Shown: positions 54,624-64,000 of the stretch, one piece after another
Position numbering within the stretch: position 1 is the stretch's first letter
Layout: each line of letters opens with the position of its first letter
Origin: Bacillota bacterium
Lineage (GTDB): Bacteria; Bacillota; Desulfotomaculia; Desulfotomaculales; Desulfohalotomaculaceae
DNA length: 64,000 nt
NCBI GenBank assembly: GCA_009711615.1
Contig: VENI01000009.1
Location: 248,001-312,000 of the forward strand
Direction: 5' to 3'
The notes under the pieces: generated by a model
Database searches by the model: none
The model's input: only the letters and a program-made list of their open reading frames with translations
What the model was told of the DNA's origin: nothing
Program-made: the position numbers and the translations under genes

Positions 54624-55247
54624 TTAGTTATTCAGCACCCAGTTTAAAACCACGTCGGCTTGTTTGGCCGCCACCACATTTACCCGTGGTGAAACAGGAG
54701 GACAGTTTTCTGCCACCTCTGATACCATATCGCCAACAATATAAAAATTTTCTTTAATTCGCCGAACTTTTATGACGTCACTATTTCCCCAGCCCGCAAT
54801 GCCTGAAGCAGATACAATCAGTTTTTTGGAATTAACGAAGGATTCCACCAGTATTCTTTTACATCTGGCATTGTCAAATGCCTCCACCACCACCTGACAA
54901 TCTGCAAATACTTCTTTTATATTACTTTCATCTAACTTTTCCTTCACTGCCGAAATGCTAACGTCAGGGTTAATCTGTTGCAAATTTTTCTTTAGGGCTT
55001 CAACCTTTGGTTCACCCACTTGCTTAAGAAAATAGAACTGGCGGTTTAAGTTAGTATAATCCACCTTGTCAAAATCCACCAGAACCATTTGAGTGAAACC
55101 TGAACGAACCAAGCACTGAGCAATGTTAGAACCAAGACCCCCTGCCCCAGCAATACCTACTTTGACACTTTCAATTTGATGTAGTCTTTCTTCACCAAAG
55201 CAGTTTTTTAAGGCCTCTCTAAATTTACTCACATCACATCTCCCCAT
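54624..55247 (-). CDS. thiF: ThiS adenylyltransferase ThiF
   Basis: A 207-aa E1-like enzyme that adenylates the ThiS C-terminus. The nucleotide loop is [17 protein letters not shown] and [18 protein letters not shown] follows. Zinc-binding CxxC pairs seen in many ThiF/MoeB are absent, as in the short clostridial ThiF class. A GTG at 55232 is an alternative start. It overlaps thiH by 14 nt. Confidence 0.93.
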   Translation of the reverse strand: MGRCDVSKFREALKNCFGEERLHQIESVKVGIAGAGGLGSNIAQCLVRSGFTQMVLVDFDKVDYTNLNRQFYFLKQVGEPKVEALKKNLQQINPDVSISAVKEKLDESNIKEVFADCQVVVEAFDNARCKRILVESFVNSKKLIVSASGIAGWGNSDVIKVRRIKENFYIVGDMVSEVAENCPPVSPRVNVVAAKQADVVLNWVLNN

Positions 55248-56346
55248 TTAAAAATTGCCAATCTTTAAGCACCGGTTGGTAACCCATTTTGTATAGCATA
55301 GTTTTCATTTCTTCTACATCACGTTCATCTGAAATTTGGAACTGCCCGGTGCCGGAACTTTCTTCGCTGTCAGAATGCCCACCCACTTCTGTGCTTACAC
55401 CGGCGGACATTTTAGTTACACCCAGTTTTACAAGGTTATTGCGCAGTTCGGCCCTTTCCCTGGTGGAAAGGGCGATACCAGCCCGGGGCATAAAGAGCCT
55501 TACAGCCAGTATTATTTGCACCAGACTTTTGTCGTTCACATCAAACTTGGGGGTAAACCCACCAACATTAGGCCTTATTCTCGGAATTGATACGCTTATC
55601 TCTGTGTCCAGATATTTGTTTTGCAGATAGTTAGCATGCAGACCTGTGAAAAAGGCTTCTTTGCGCCAATCTTCCAAACCCAAGAGAGCACCAATATTCA
55701 CTCCCCTCATTTTAGCCAGACACCCCCGCTCTGGGGCATCCAACCGGAAGTGATAGTTCTTTTTAGGTCCTTGTGGGTGTAGTTTGCTGTACATTCCCTC
55801 GTCATAAACTTCCTGATATATGGTAAGGCCATCCACCCCGGCATCCACCAACCGTTGATATTCTTCGGTGGTTAAAGGGTAAATTTCTATGGCTATAGAG
55901 TCAAAGTACCTTTTTAAAACCTTAACACAATCGGCAATGTATGATACCGGGCTGTGCTTTGGTGATTCTCCAGTTAAAATTAAAATGTGTCTTAAACCAG
56001 TGGCAGATATGCTTTCAGCCTCTTTTTCCACTTCCGCCAATGTTAGCTTCTTGCGCATTAGGTGGTGCTTGACACTAAAACTGCAATAAACACAGTGGTT
56101 GCTGCAATGGTTGGACAAATACATAGGCGTGTAAAGCTGAATGGTACGGCCAAAATGCTGATTTGTCAGCTGGTGAGCCTTTTGTGCCATCAGCTCCAAG
56201 TGTTCTGCAGCCGCAGGTGATAAAAGTGCCAAAAAATCTTTTTCGTTAATCATGTCCTTACCCAGTATTCTTAAAACGTCACTGTAGGTAATGCTGTTCC
56301 AATAATTCTCAAAGTTAAAGTCTTTTACTTGGCTGTAAACATCATA
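55234..56346 (-). CDS. thiH: 2-iminoacetate synthase ThiH (radical SAM)
   Basis: About 370 aa. It cleaves tyrosine by a radical SAM mechanism to give dehydroglycine for the thiazole ring under anaerobic conditions. The cluster motif is [10 protein letters not shown] (CxxxCxxC). The ATG at 56346 is preferred over the internal ATG at 56253: the extra 31 codons ([20 protein letters not shown]) match the helical N-terminus normal for ThiH and the frame is open. The RBS GGGGGG is somewhat far upstream. It lies between thiG and thiF. Confidence 0.95.
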   Translation of the reverse strand, partial: YDVYSQVKDFNFENYWNSITYSDVLRILGKDMINEKDFLALLSPAAAEHLELMAQKAHQLTNQHFGRTIQLYTPMYLSNHCSNHCVYCSFSVKHHLMRKKLTLAEVEKEAESISATGLRHILILTGESPKHSPVSYIADCVKVLKRYFDSIAIEIYPLTTEEYQRLVDAGVDGLTIYQEVYDEGMYSKLHPQGPKKNYHFRLDAPERGCLAKMRGVNIGALLGLEDWRKEAFFTGLHANYLQNKYLDTEISVSIPRIRPNVGGFTPKFDVNDKSLVQIILAVRLFMPRAGIALSTRERAELRNNLVKLGVTKMSAGVSTEVGGHSDSEESSGTGQFQISDERDVEEMKTMLYKMGYQPVLKDWQFLNGEM

Positions 56347-56369
56347 AAAACTAATTTTTTATCCCCCCT

Positions 56370-57137
56370 TTAATCAAGGAAACCCGTTAGGGGTGAGCTG
56401 GCTTCAGCATCTACTTTAACAGGTCCCAAACCAGCCAAATATGCCCTGCGCCCGGCTTCCACTGCCATGCTAAATGCTTTGGCCATGTTCACAGGGTCTC
56501 GGGCAGTGGCCACCGCAGTATTTGCCAGCACCGCCGCTGCTCCCATTTCCATGGCTTCTGCTGCTTCTGAGGGTTTTCCGATACCCGCATCAACAATGAT
56601 GGGTAGATTAATCTCATTTATTAATATGCGGACCATCTCTCTGGTCTGCAATCCCCGGTTGGTACCAATAGGTGCCCCCAACGGCATTATTGCCGCTGCC
56701 CCGGCACTTTCCATATCCTTGGCGCTATACAAATCCGGGTTAACATAAGGCAGTACCACAAAACCTTCCTTTACCAGCATCTCGGTAGCTTTGGCTGTTT
56801 GATAGTTATCCGGAAGCAAGTACTTGTTATCTGAAATAACTTCAATTTTAACCCAGTCCCCGCAGCCGCAAGCCCGTGCCAGTTTAGCAATACGTACCGC
56901 TTCTTCGGCGTTTCTTGCACCAGAAGTGTTGGGTAAAAGGACACATTTCTTTGGTATGTAGCTCAAAATGTTTTCTTCCGGGTTGTTTAAATCCACCCGG
57001 CGCAATGCAACCGTAATTACTTCTACGCCCGATTCATCCACCAATTTAGGAATAAGGGCATTATTAGGGTGTTTGCCAGTCCCTGTAAAAAAACGGTTTT
57101 GAATCTTTTTATCACCGATAATTAATGCATCAGTCAT
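56370..57137 (-). CDS. thiG: Thiazole synthase
   Basis: A 255-aa TIM barrel that forms the thiazole phosphate from DXP, dehydroglycine and ThiS thiocarboxylate. The active Lys lies in [17 protein letters not shown], and [21 protein letters not shown] and [18 protein letters not shown] bind the phosphate. GGAGGAGG precedes the ATG and overlaps the thiS stop. It is second in the thiazole block. Confidence 0.97.
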   Translation of the reverse strand: MTDALIIGDKKIQNRFFTGTGKHPNNALIPKLVDESGVEVITVALRRVDLNNPEENILSYIPKKCVLLPNTSGARNAEEAVRIAKLARACGCGDWVKIEVISDNKYLLPDNYQTAKATEMLVKEGFVVLPYVNPDLYSAKDMESAGAAAIMPLGAPIGTNRGLQTREMVRILINEINLPIIVDAGIGKPSEAAEAMEMGAAAVLANTAVATARDPVNMAKAFSMAVEAGRRAYLAGLGPVKVDAEASSPLTGFLD

Positions 57138-57139
57138 TT

Positions 57140-57340
57140 TTAACCTCCTCCTACAAACTGCAACACTTCTATGTTGTCACCATCTTTAACAGTGGTTTCT
57201 TCCCATTTGCTGCTTTCTACAATATCGTAGTTGAATTCCACCACCACTACATCCAGATTAATATCTTTACATTGTAGAAATTCCAGCAGTGTCATTTCCT
57301 TATTCAATTTTTCTTCCCTGCCGTTAACTTTTATTCTCAA
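57140..57340 (-). CDS. thiS: Sulfur carrier protein ThiS
   Basis: A 66-aa ubiquitin-like carrier. It begins [20 protein letters not shown] and ends in VLQFVGGG, with the Gly-Gly tail that is adenylated by ThiF and thiocarboxylated. It lies between thiD and thiG in the riboswitch-controlled operon. Confidence 0.96.
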   Translation of the reverse strand: MRIKVNGREEKLNKEMTLLEFLQCKDINLDVVVVEFNYDIVESSKWEETTVKDGDNIEVLQFVGGG

Positions 57341-57359
57341 GTTTACAACCCTCCTCTAA

Positions 57360-58148
57360 CTACTTCTGGTATAACTTAAAAAAGTGATTGGTAGGGCCAA
57401 TGCCTCTTCCTACTGGAAAGGCGTGTTCTATTGCTCCAGTGATATACTCTTTAGCATACTTAACCGCATGTTCTAATTGTAGACCTTTGGCCAGATTAGC
57501 TGCAATGGCGGAAGAATAAGTACAACCGGTGCCGTGGGTGTGTTTATTGGTAAGCCTTTGGGTTCTATATGTGGTGAACTCACTGCCATCATACAATAAA
57601 TCTACAGCATCTCCTTCTAGATGCCCGCCTTTAATAAGCACATTGGAAACACCCATTTCATAAATAGCAAGGGCCGCTTTTTTCATATCCTCTATTGTAT
57701 GAACTTTAAATTGTACAATTACTCCGGACTCATGTAAATTTGGTGTTATCATTCTTGCCAGTGGGAATAAATGTTCTAGCATCGCCTCTCTTGCCTCTGG
57801 CTGCAGCAGATGGTCTCCGCTTTTAGCCACCATTACCGGGTCTAAAACCACTGGTATTCGCGGATAGCCCGTTAGCACTTCTGCTACCGCCTTAATAATA
57901 GAAGAGTTAGATAACATGCCTATTTTTATAGCATCGACCGGCATGTCTTCCAGCACCGATCTGATCTGTAGGGCCACAAAGGAGGATTCCAGTTCCGCCA
58001 CCCCCTGAACACCCTGTGTATTTTGGGCAGTTATAGCGGTTATGGCAGATGCGCCATAAACGCCATTGGCGGCAAATGTTTTTAAATCAGCCTGTATGCC
58101 GGCCCCACCGCCGGAATCGGAACCGGCTATGGTTAGTGCAATTTTCAT
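57360..58148 (-). CDS. thiD: Hydroxymethylpyrimidine (phosphate) kinase
   Basis: A 262-aa ribokinase-fold enzyme that phosphorylates HMP and HMP-P. It shows [35 protein letters not shown] and the anion hole with catalytic Asp-equivalent region [19 protein letters not shown]. It is the first gene of the operon; thiC is not in the window. AAAGGAGAG precedes its ATG and the TPP riboswitch is just upstream. Confidence 0.96.
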   Translation of the reverse strand: MKIALTIAGSDSGGGAGIQADLKTFAANGVYGASAITAITAQNTQGVQGVAELESSFVALQIRSVLEDMPVDAIKIGMLSNSSIIKAVAEVLTGYPRIPVVLDPVMVAKSGDHLLQPEAREAMLEHLFPLARMITPNLHESGVIVQFKVHTIEDMKKAALAIYEMGVSNVLIKGGHLEGDAVDLLYDGSEFTTYRTQRLTNKHTHGTGCTYSSAIAANLAKGLQLEHAVKYAKEYITGAIEHAFPVGRGIGPTNHFFKLYQK

Positions 58149-58170
58149 AATTAATCTCTCCTTTAAAATA

Positions 58171-58316
58171 CTAAAAACCCTTGATAGCTTATATAGCTAA
58201 ACAAGGGTTTGTTGCACAGCCTTGTTTAGCTTCCCTACGCAGACCTTAACCTGATCAGGTTCAAAGAGTCGGGTACTTACCCTCTCAGCCTTATTAAAGG
58301 CTCCCCCAGCTAAACA
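58171..58316 (-). promoter_or_regulatory. TPP riboswitch with antiterminator/terminator platform
   Basis: On the minus strand the aptamer (58223-58316) contains GGGGGAGCC, GGCTGAGAGGGTAAGTACCC, TTTGAACCTGATCAGGTTAA and GCGTAGGGA, the THI-box core. Helix P1 is TGTTTAGCT/AGCTAAACA. An antiterminator can pair GCTAAACAAGG with CCTTGTTTAGC. A terminator pairs AAACCCTTG with CAAGGGTTT, followed by a T-run (58171-58210). P1 and antiterminator share one strand, so TPP binding should favour termination. Confidence 0.97.
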
Positions 58317-58414
58317 CTTTAATATTTATTTTTATATTATTTCGCTACTAGATTTAAAATTCCTTCTAGTTATATTCTCAATAAATAAGCTACCACCTAA
58401 GTGATAGCCCTTAC

Positions 58415-59164
58415 TCATTTTATTTCTTGCTCTAGTATCGACAAGGTTTCATCAGCAATATTAGGATGTTTAATTGACACCTCTACCCGTCTATTCTTAG
58501 CTCTTCCTTCCACTGAGGTATTTGTTGCCACTGGGCGGTATTCACCATAACCAATCGCACTAAACATGTACGGGTTTAGTTGATCATTTTCCAGAAGGAT
58601 ATTCATACAGTTAAGAGCTCTCTTAGAACTAAGTTCCCAGTTAGACTCAAATTCCCTGTTATTAATGGGGCGGTTGTCTGTATGCCCAGACACTACAACT
58701 TCGTAATCTGGGTATCCCGCTAACATATCGCTAATAGCTAGCAGTTTCTCTCTGAATTTCGGCTTAACCGTTGCACTGCCAGAATTAAAAAGAGCATTAT
58801 CACTTATGGTTATAACTAAAGATTCGTTATTAATTTTGGTCTTTAACTCCATAGATAAGTTATTCTCTTTAATGTAGGTGTCAAGTTTAACTTTTAGTTC
58901 TTCCAAATTCATGTCAGTCTGGTTAAGATTCTCTATTTGTGGATCAGTACTATTTTGCGGTTGATACTCTTGTATAATCCCTTGGTCGTTATTAAAAGCT
59001 ACCGAAAAAGCCTCTTGCATTTGCTCAAGCTTTTTGGAATCTACTTCACTGGAGGCAAATAAAACAATGAACAACGCTAACAGTAGGGTAAGTAGGTCAG
59101 CATAGGGTATAAGCCAGGTTTCGTCTATATGGCCATCATCATGATTCTTTTTACTCCTGGCCAT
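58415..59164 (-). CDS. motB: Flagellar motor protein MotB
   Basis: A 249-aa stator subunit. The ATG at 59164 (MARSKKNHDDGHIDETWLIP) is chosen because GGAGGGGG lies just before it. It has one membrane helix with the proton-binding Asp region (YADLLTLLLALFIVLFASS), a plug/linker region, and a C-terminal OmpA-like peptidoglycan-binding domain (GHTDNRPINNREFESNWELS, YGEYRPVATN). It overlaps motA by 14 nt. Confidence 0.95.
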   Translation of the reverse strand: MARSKKNHDDGHIDETWLIPYADLLTLLLALFIVLFASSEVDSKKLEQMQEAFSVAFNNDQGIIQEYQPQNSTDPQIENLNQTDMNLEELKVKLDTYIKENNLSMELKTKINNESLVITISDNALFNSGSATVKPKFREKLLAISDMLAGYPDYEVVVSGHTDNRPINNREFESNWELSSKRALNCMNILLENDQLNPYMFSAIGYGEYRPVATNTSVEGRAKNRRVEVSIKHPNIADETLSILEQEIK

Positions 59165-59951
59165 CCTTAGCCCCCTCCTTACTGGCATAGTATTTATCCA
59201 GTTCCCCAAGTGACAAGAATGAGATTAAGTATTGCTCAATAATTGTTGGTGAAAGGCCTTGCCCCATGGACAGTATACCTTCCATCATCATTTCTTTTAG
59301 TTCTATTTCCCGTTTAGATATTCTTTTTAGCTTATTAGCCATCGGATTCCACAACACATACCCTGTGAAAATCCCCAAAAGTGTGGCCACAAATGCAGCA
59401 GCAATGGAATGACCAAGCTTCTCAATATCATTTAGATTTCCAAGAGCCGCTATTAGCCCCACCACTGCACCAAGTACCCCTAGTGTAGGAGCATAAGCAC
59501 CGGCTTGAGAAAATATTAGTGACCCGGAATTATGCCTGGCTTCGGTGGCATTAATTTCTTCCTCTAGCACAGCCTTAACCATGTCCAAGTCTGTACCGTC
59601 AACGATTAATTGAAGACCTCTTTTCAGAAAATCATCTTCAATATCTTCTAATCTTTCATCTAAGGCAAGCAAACCTTCACGTCGTGTAAAAGTTGATATT
59701 TCAATTAGAGTTTTTATAACCTCTATTTTGGAAAGGGTCTTAGATTTTACAAATACAAGCTTAAATAGTTTAGGAACTCTTTTTAGTTCTTCCGTGGGAA
59801 AAGCTATACTCACTGAAGCTATAGTCCCTACAAAAATAATCAGGAAAGCTGCCGGATTATTTAATGCTCCCAAACTAGCACCCTTTAAAACCATGCCTAA
59901 GCCAACAGCCACTAAACCTAATATCAGTCCAACTACACTAGCCATTTCCAT
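59151..59951 (-). CDS. motA: Flagellar motor protein MotA
   Basis: A 266-aa stator subunit with four membrane helices, of which the last two carry GAYAPTLGVLGAVVGLIAALG and AAAFVATLLGIFTGYVLWNPMA, the channel-forming signature. The cytoplasmic loop has the charged residues that contact the rotor (TRREGLLALDERLEDIEDDFLKRG). With MotB it forms the torque-generating stator. The strong MotA/MotB overlap indicates a coupled unit. No other flagellar gene is in the window. Confidence 0.95.
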   Translation of the reverse strand: MEMASVVGLILGLVAVGLGMVLKGASLGALNNPAAFLIIFVGTIASVSIAFPTEELKRVPKLFKLVFVKSKTLSKIEVIKTLIEISTFTRREGLLALDERLEDIEDDFLKRGLQLIVDGTDLDMVKAVLEEEINATEARHNSGSLIFSQAGAYAPTLGVLGAVVGLIAALGNLNDIEKLGHSIAAAFVATLLGIFTGYVLWNPMANKLKRISKREIELKEMMMEGILSMGQGLSPTIIEQYLISFLSLGELDKYYASKEGAKDGQE

Positions 59952-60063
59952 ACAGATTTACCTTCCTTAGTGACTTATTTTCTTATCGACATATTTCTAT
60001 TTTTAAGACATGATTTCCTTTTTATTTTTGTAATGATTTTCTAAATATTTTATTTTTTAGATC

Positions 60064-61626
60064 TTATCTTACTTTAAACCTCTTAGATATTTGCTCTAAA
60101 TCATCAGCCATTTGAGATAGATTCTGAGTAGTAGAAGAGACTTCTTCTATAGTAGCCGTTTGTTCCTCTGAAGCAGCAGCTACATTTTGCACTGATGAAG
60201 AAATCTGTTCTGAAGCTGAAGATAAGGACATAATGTCTTTGGTTAAGTCCTGAATAGATGTGATAATCCTATCAAATATTTGCCCTACCTCTTGAATTAC
60301 CTGAGAGCCTTCATTTACTTTAATACTGTTTTCGTTCATTGAACTGACCGCCATTTGAGATTCTTGTTGAATTCCCAGAATAAGGGATTTTATATCTTGA
60401 GCTGCATTTGAAGACTGTTCGGCTAGTTTTCTAACTTCCTCTGCCACCACTGCAAATCCATTACCATGCTCTCCAGCCCTAGCTGCTTCTATGGCAGCAT
60501 TTAATGCCAATAAGTTGGTTTGGTCAGCAATCTGCGTGATCATCTCAACAATTTTACTTATTTTCTCGGCAGATTCATTTAAGCCCTTGGTAACTTTCCA
60601 GCTTGCCTCTGTAGATTGATGAATTGATTCCATTTGAGTAAATATCTGTTGGATACCATCATTACCTTCTTGTGCATATTCGCCAGCCTGCTTAGAAGAA
60701 TTTGCAATGCCACTAGCATTAGTATTAAGTTGTTCCACAGTGGTAGCAACTTCATTGGCATTGTTGGCGGTTTCAGTTGCCCCTGCAGAAACATTCTCTG
60801 CACTGGCTGATAACTCCATAGCTGATGATGCAACCAGTTGGGATTTTTCTTGAAGTTGATAGGTAATATCTTGTAGGTTTGCCTGCATTGTATTAAATGC
60901 CTTTGCCAGTTGGGCAGTCTCATCTTTTGTTTTCACTTCTATTTCATTGCCGGTTAAATCACCAGAGGCAATTTTTTCAGCCTCATCCGCTACTAATTTA
61001 ACAGGACGACTTATTGACTGAGCTAAAAACAAGCTTATACCTAATCCTAATAAAATAGAAGCAACAGTTGCGATAATTGTTATATTTAAAACAGTATCAA
61101 CTGTCTCCATACTTTCGTGTGATGATTCTTCCATACGAGTAGTACGATCCTGCTTTAGTTCATTAATAAGTTTGTCGAAGGCATTGGTTAATGGCACCCC
61201 TTCTTCTATTGCAATCTCATTTGCCTTTTCCTCTTGACCGCTACTGGCTAAAGCAGCAATTTTATCTATAAGCATTACTTTATATTCTTGTTGAATATTT
61301 TTAAGCTCTATATATTTTTCTTTATCGCTTTCCTTGGTGGCTGTTGTAATTAACTCCTCAATAATTTTATTATTCTTTTCCACATGTATTTTAATATCTT
61401 CAATAAATGAATCTTGTTTGTAATATAGGTAACCACGTATAGCTGCGGCCTGCGTAACAAAATTATATTGTATATCTGACAATTGTTCATATCTTAATAT
61501 TTGATGGTCCATATTTGAAGTATTATTATCAATTATGTTAACCCCAGTTGATACTGTACCAGCTACTATGGCAAAAATTACTAAGACCGAAATAAATCCA
61601 CTAAGTATTTTAGTTTTTATTTTCAT
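60064..61626 (-). CDS. Methyl-accepting chemotaxis protein (four-helix-bundle sensor)
   Basis: A 520-aa receptor. The ATG at 61626 has GGGGAGGG upstream; the longer frame includes that site. TM1 (about 9-27), a periplasm-equivalent four-helix sensor of the Tar/4HB_MCP type (about 30-170), TM2 (about 172-195), HAMP, and a signalling hairpin with [20 protein letters not shown] follow. No C-terminal pentapeptide tether is seen. It lies downstream of the motAB region on the same strand. Confidence 0.94.
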   Translation of the reverse strand: MKIKTKILSGFISVLVIFAIVAGTVSTGVNIIDNNTSNMDHQILRYEQLSDIQYNFVTQAAAIRGYLYYKQDSFIEDIKIHVEKNNKIIEELITTATKESDKEKYIELKNIQQEYKVMLIDKIAALASSGQEEKANEIAIEEGVPLTNAFDKLINELKQDRTTRMEESSHESMETVDTVLNITIIATVASILLGLGISLFLAQSISRPVKLVADEAEKIASGDLTGNEIEVKTKDETAQLAKAFNTMQANLQDITYQLQEKSQLVASSAMELSASAENVSAGATETANNANEVATTVEQLNTNASGIANSSKQAGEYAQEGNDGIQQIFTQMESIHQSTEASWKVTKGLNESAEKISKIVEMITQIADQTNLLALNAAIEAARAGEHGNGFAVVAEEVRKLAEQSSNAAQDIKSLILGIQQESQMAVSSMNENSIKVNEGSQVIQEVGQIFDRIITSIQDLTKDIMSLSSASEQISSSVQNVAAASEEQTATIEEVSSTTQNLSQMADDLEQISKRFKVR

Positions 61627-61714
61627 GTACATTCCCTCCCCTTTAGAGTTAATTATAATAATATAAAAAAAACTACTCTTCACCCAAATGGGTGATCTTC
61701 TATTTCAAAATAAA

Positions 61715-61736
61715 AATACCCCGAAAATGGGGTATT
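61715..61736 (-). terminator. Terminator after TauE gene
   Basis: AATACCCC/GGGGTATT stem followed by TTTATTTTG on the minus strand. Confidence 0.75.
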
Positions 61737-61864
61737 ACTATAATTAATAAGCCTCGGCAAGAAATCCGTGAGGATTGACACCTCCAATTTACAATTATAA
61801 TGATTAAAAAGAAAGACTATCGACAGCTGTTAACCTATAGTTCTCGACTTTATTATTCTGGATG

Positions 61865-62623
61865 CTAGGTCGTTACCAACATATAAACTCCAGTAAATAT
61901 TAGTATACCATTAACAAATAAGTGAAAAATTTTTTGGTTAATCCGGTTAAATAAATAGTTTCCTCCTATTACACCAACTGCAACAGCAGGTATTAGTGTC
62001 AGTGATATAGATATTACATTATAACCTACTTTTACAGTTATTAATTGCGAAATCATACTTATGATATAAACAAATATGAAAAATGCTAATGTGGTACTTC
62101 TAACAACTTCCTTCTTAACATTCTTGGCACTAAAGTATACCGCCAGCGGAACCCCTGGCATGCCAACACTTGTAGTAAGCATTCCCGACAAAAAGCCCGC
62201 CAGTAACTGAGTGCCGCTAGCATCAGTCCGATCATCTTGCTGCTTGTGAGACGAAACCTTATGATAGTTATAATACCATTTAATTAACATAAAAGAAGCT
62301 ATTATTAAAACAATAATACTTATTGTTACTTTGAGTATATCTAGACTGACATAAACAAAAAACAATAACCCCAGGGGAACCCCTAAAATGCTTCCATAGA
62401 TAAGTCTTTTTAACATAGCATGGTCTATCTGATGCCATATTTTCTTAATTAAAAAAACCGCCACAAAAAAAGACAGAATAATACTCAGCTGTATAACATC
62501 CCGAGAGTTATAAACCAGTAGCAAAAATGGTGTTGCCACAATGGCAAAGCCAAAACCTATCGCAGACTGCAATACAGATGCTACAAATACAATTATAGCA
62601 GCCAAAAGCAATTCGTACATCAC
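61865..62623 (-). CDS. TauE/SafE-family sulfite or sulfonate exporter
   Basis: A 252-aa membrane protein with about eight helices in two halves. The family marks GFGFAIVATPFLLLVYNSRD (first half) and LSGMLTTSVGMPGVPLAVYFS (second half) are present. Members move sulfite, sulfoacetate or related organosulfur anions; which one is not fixed by sequence. It stands alone. A sulfonate-like ABC importer is at 23.8-26.4 kb but is not linked. Confidence 0.88.
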   Translation of the reverse strand: MMYELLLAAIIVFVASVLQSAIGFGFAIVATPFLLLVYNSRDVIQLSIILSFFVAVFLIKKIWHQIDHAMLKRLIYGSILGVPLGLLFFVYVSLDILKVTISIIVLIIASFMLIKWYYNYHKVSSHKQQDDRTDASGTQLLAGFLSGMLTTSVGMPGVPLAVYFSAKNVKKEVVRSTTLAFFIFVYIISMISQLITVKVGYNVISISLTLIPAVAVGVIGGNYLFNRINQKIFHLFVNGILIFTGVYMLVTT

Positions 62624-62684
62624 TTACCACTCCTAAAAACTATCGGTCTTATAAAAAGTATAATTTCCTAATTAAATAAGAAAA

Positions 62685-62713
62685 AAGCCGAGATATTAGA
62701 TAATTCTCGGCTT
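62685..62713 (-). terminator. Terminator after DsrE-like gene
   Basis: AAGCCGAGA/TCTCGGCTT stem followed by TTTTTCTTAT on the minus strand. Confidence 0.85.
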
Positions 62714-62721
62714 AATAATGT

Positions 62722-63063
62722 TTAGGGTTTAATATAGATGTAGCCATCAGCTTGTTTATTTACAATTTCCGTAATACCACCAGATACTGGTTCAACAAAC
62801 TTTGGTAATAAGTTTACATCTAATGAAAATGCCTGTAAAGCATTGCGACAGGCAGTGAATAAAACTCCACTTTCTTCAGATAAAGTTTGCATCTGATCAA
62901 GCAAATCTTTATCATAGTATGATCCAACTGCACCTGCATTAGCTACCACCTGTATCTGTACTGCTCCCTCATCAACATCCTTTAGATAGTTTTTAATGTT
63001 AGCAATGGCTTTTTGCCAGACCCCGTTATCAGATACATGAAATAACACCTTTACACCGTCCAT
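62722..63063 (-). CDS. DsrE/DsrF-like family protein
   Basis: A 113-aa protein of the DsrE/YchN fold. VKVLFHVSDNGVWQKAIANIK and VQIQVVANAGAVGSYY are typical, and one Cys lies in LFTACRNALQAF near residue 72, the position of the conserved sulfur-relay cysteine in some members. It might act in sulfur transfer or bind a small ligand. It sits directly downstream of pduL and may share its transcript. Confidence 0.82.
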   Translation of the reverse strand: MDGVKVLFHVSDNGVWQKAIANIKNYLKDVDEGAVQIQVVANAGAVGSYYDKDLLDQMQTLSEESGVLFTACRNALQAFSLDVNLLPKFVEPVSGGITEIVNKQADGYIYIKP

Positions 63064-63111
63064 ATTTAAACCCCATTTCTTCTTATTCTAAACTATACTT
63101 ACTACTATTAT

Positions 63112-63786
63112 CTATTTTTTGATTTCTACATAGTCATTATTCCTCAGACAAACAGCGTTAGCTTCGTCAATATCTATGTGCATTTCTAATTTATAATTTT
63201 TATTAACCCGTACTAAAACTTCATGAAACTCGACTCCCCTTGGACCAGAAGCCTTGACAGTAACATGGTCTTTATCCTTAACATCAAATTCCTTGGCGTC
63301 GTCAGGGTGCATGTGGATATGTCGAGCAGCAATTATGCACCCTTCATTGATAGTTGCTGACCCTGCAGGCCCGACTAGGTTAAGCATTGCTGAACCTTCT
63401 AGATCTCCAGAATCACGTATAGGAGCTTTTATTCCTAACTTAAAGCAGTCTGAAACTGAAATTTCTACCTGTGTTTTACTGCGAGTTGGTCCGAGAACCC
63501 GCACTTTTTCAATAACACCCTTAGGACCAACCAGTGTTACTATTTGTTCCGATGCAAACTGGCCTGGTTGTGACAGGTCTTTAAAATTTGTTAATTGTGC
63601 ATCAGATCCAAAGAGTTTAATTAAATCATTATCTGAAAGGTGAACGTGACGATTGGATACACCAACAGGTATTTTATTATCATTTAATTTATCAACCGGA
63701 GTTGGACATTGCTTTTTAGCTATATCGTCTTTTAACTGCTCTATTACAATTTCAGTTATAACATTTACTAATTCATTTGTTTGCAA
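63112..63786 (-). CDS. pduL: Phosphate propanoyltransferase PduL with N-terminal encapsulation helix
   Basis: A 224-aa phosphotransacylase of the PduL type, which converts acyl-CoA to acyl-phosphate. Two beta-barrel halves carry the zinc-binding motifs SNRHVHLSDND (about 43-53) and AARHIHMHPDDAKEF (about 146-160). The N-terminus (LVNVITEIVIEQLKDDIA) is an amphipathic helix followed by a flexible linker, as in encapsulation peptides that target enzymes to microcompartments. The start is a TTG. It is 32 nt from the next gene, an aldehyde dehydrogenase tail. Confidence 0.93.
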   Translation of the reverse strand: MQTNELVNVITEIVIEQLKDDIAKKQCPTPVDKLNDNKIPVGVSNRHVHLSDNDLIKLFGSDAQLTNFKDLSQPGQFASEQIVTLVGPKGVIEKVRVLGPTRSKTQVEISVSDCFKLGIKAPIRDSGDLEGSAMLNLVGPAGSATINEGCIIAARHIHMHPDDAKEFDVKDKDHVTVKASGPRGVEFHEVLVRVNKNYKLEMHIDIDEANAVCLRNNDYVEIKK

Positions 63787-63818
63787 ATTTAATCACCTGC
63801 CTCCTCCCAATGATAAGA

Positions 63819-64000
63819 TTACTGTGCTTTTTGTAGCTGATGGAGGACCTTTTTAACAATGCTGGCTATGTCATCAGAAGAAAATGATGGGTCACAGGAT
63901 TTATTTTCTGAAACTTTTGTATCGGCTTTTTTGATGCCATAGGCCAGTCTCTTAATATTAATCAAATGCTGAGGTCCTAAATTTTCAGATATACTGCTAC
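63819..64000 (-). CDS. C-terminal end of a microcompartment-type aldehyde dehydrogenase
   Basis: Only the last 60 residues are in the window: SISENLGPQHLINIKRLAYG, a linker KADTKVSENKSCDPSF, and SSDDIASIVKKVLHQLQKAQ. The HLINIKRLAYG block is typical of the CoA-acylating aldehyde dehydrogenase C-terminus (EutE/PduP/AdhE-like). The final amphipathic helix after a polar linker is the form of a C-terminal encapsulation peptide. With PduL next to it this suggests a bacterial microcompartment locus to the right. Confidence 0.7.
   Translation of the reverse strand, partial: SSISENLGPQHLINIKRLAYGIKKADTKVSENKSCDPSFSSDDIASIVKKVLHQLQKAQ

Overview
The window looks like chromosome of an anaerobic, endospore-forming Firmicute of the Peptococcaceae / Desulfotomaculum type. 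The evidence is Gram-positive style ribosome binding sites, sigK, a GerAB-type germination permease, LonB beside Lon, T-box and riboswitch leaders, a moderately AT-rich composition, and the gene order tig-clpP-clpX-lonB-lon-engB next to valS-folC. The assignment is by gene content only; no 16S is present.

Layout. 1-15.2 kb (minus strand): folC (cut by the edge), a HicB-like ORF, valS behind a T-box, a membrane protein, a germination permease, and the protein quality-control block engB-lon-lonB-clpX-clpP-tig. 15.5-15.8 kb: four tRNAs (Leu, Lys, Gln, His). 15.9-34.7 kb: a cell-envelope, sporulation and signalling mixture. It holds a diguanylate cyclase, a HIT hydrolase, sigK, an L,D-transpeptidase, VanW/G5 and PRC-barrel proteins, a sulfonate/taurine-like ABC transporter, a PHP phosphatase, a PAS-LuxR regulator, a chemoreceptor under a c-di-GMP-I riboswitch, a LysM polysaccharide deacetylase, and small proteins. 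34.9-44.4 kb: an accessory stretch starting at a tRNA-Arg, with relics, dispersed hairpin repeats, lipoproteins, small membrane proteins and decayed genes. It also holds two UGA-interrupted reading frames that may be selenoproteins. 44.5-58.3 kb: cstA, a Fur-box-controlled group (Cys-rich peptide, DUF2325, HD-GYP), a Ca-type P-ATPase, pabABC, and the thiamine operon thiD-S-G-H-F-E under a TPP riboswitch. 58.4-64 kb: motAB, a second chemoreceptor, a TauE-type exporter, a DsrE-like protein, and the start of what seems to be a bacterial microcompartment locus (pduL and the tail of an encapsulated aldehyde dehydrogenase).

How it fits together. Several genes converge on c-di-GMP and motility: one GGDEF synthase, one HD-GYP hydrolase, a c-di-GMP riboswitch before a chemoreceptor, and motAB. 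Cofactor synthesis (folate and thiamine) is clustered. The most striking observation is at 39.2-39.9 kb. A full-length glutathione peroxidase has UGA exactly at its catalytic Cys/Sec position and a SECIS-like hairpin downstream. Convergent to it is a 52-codon membrane protein frame, also broken by one UGA, followed by a strong GGG-loop hairpin. Nearby clearly decayed genes (a DUF255 relic with two Trp-to-UGA changes, and an amber-interrupted gene) mean decay has to be weighed against recoding. The peroxidase is the stronger case; the small membrane protein is only a candidate.
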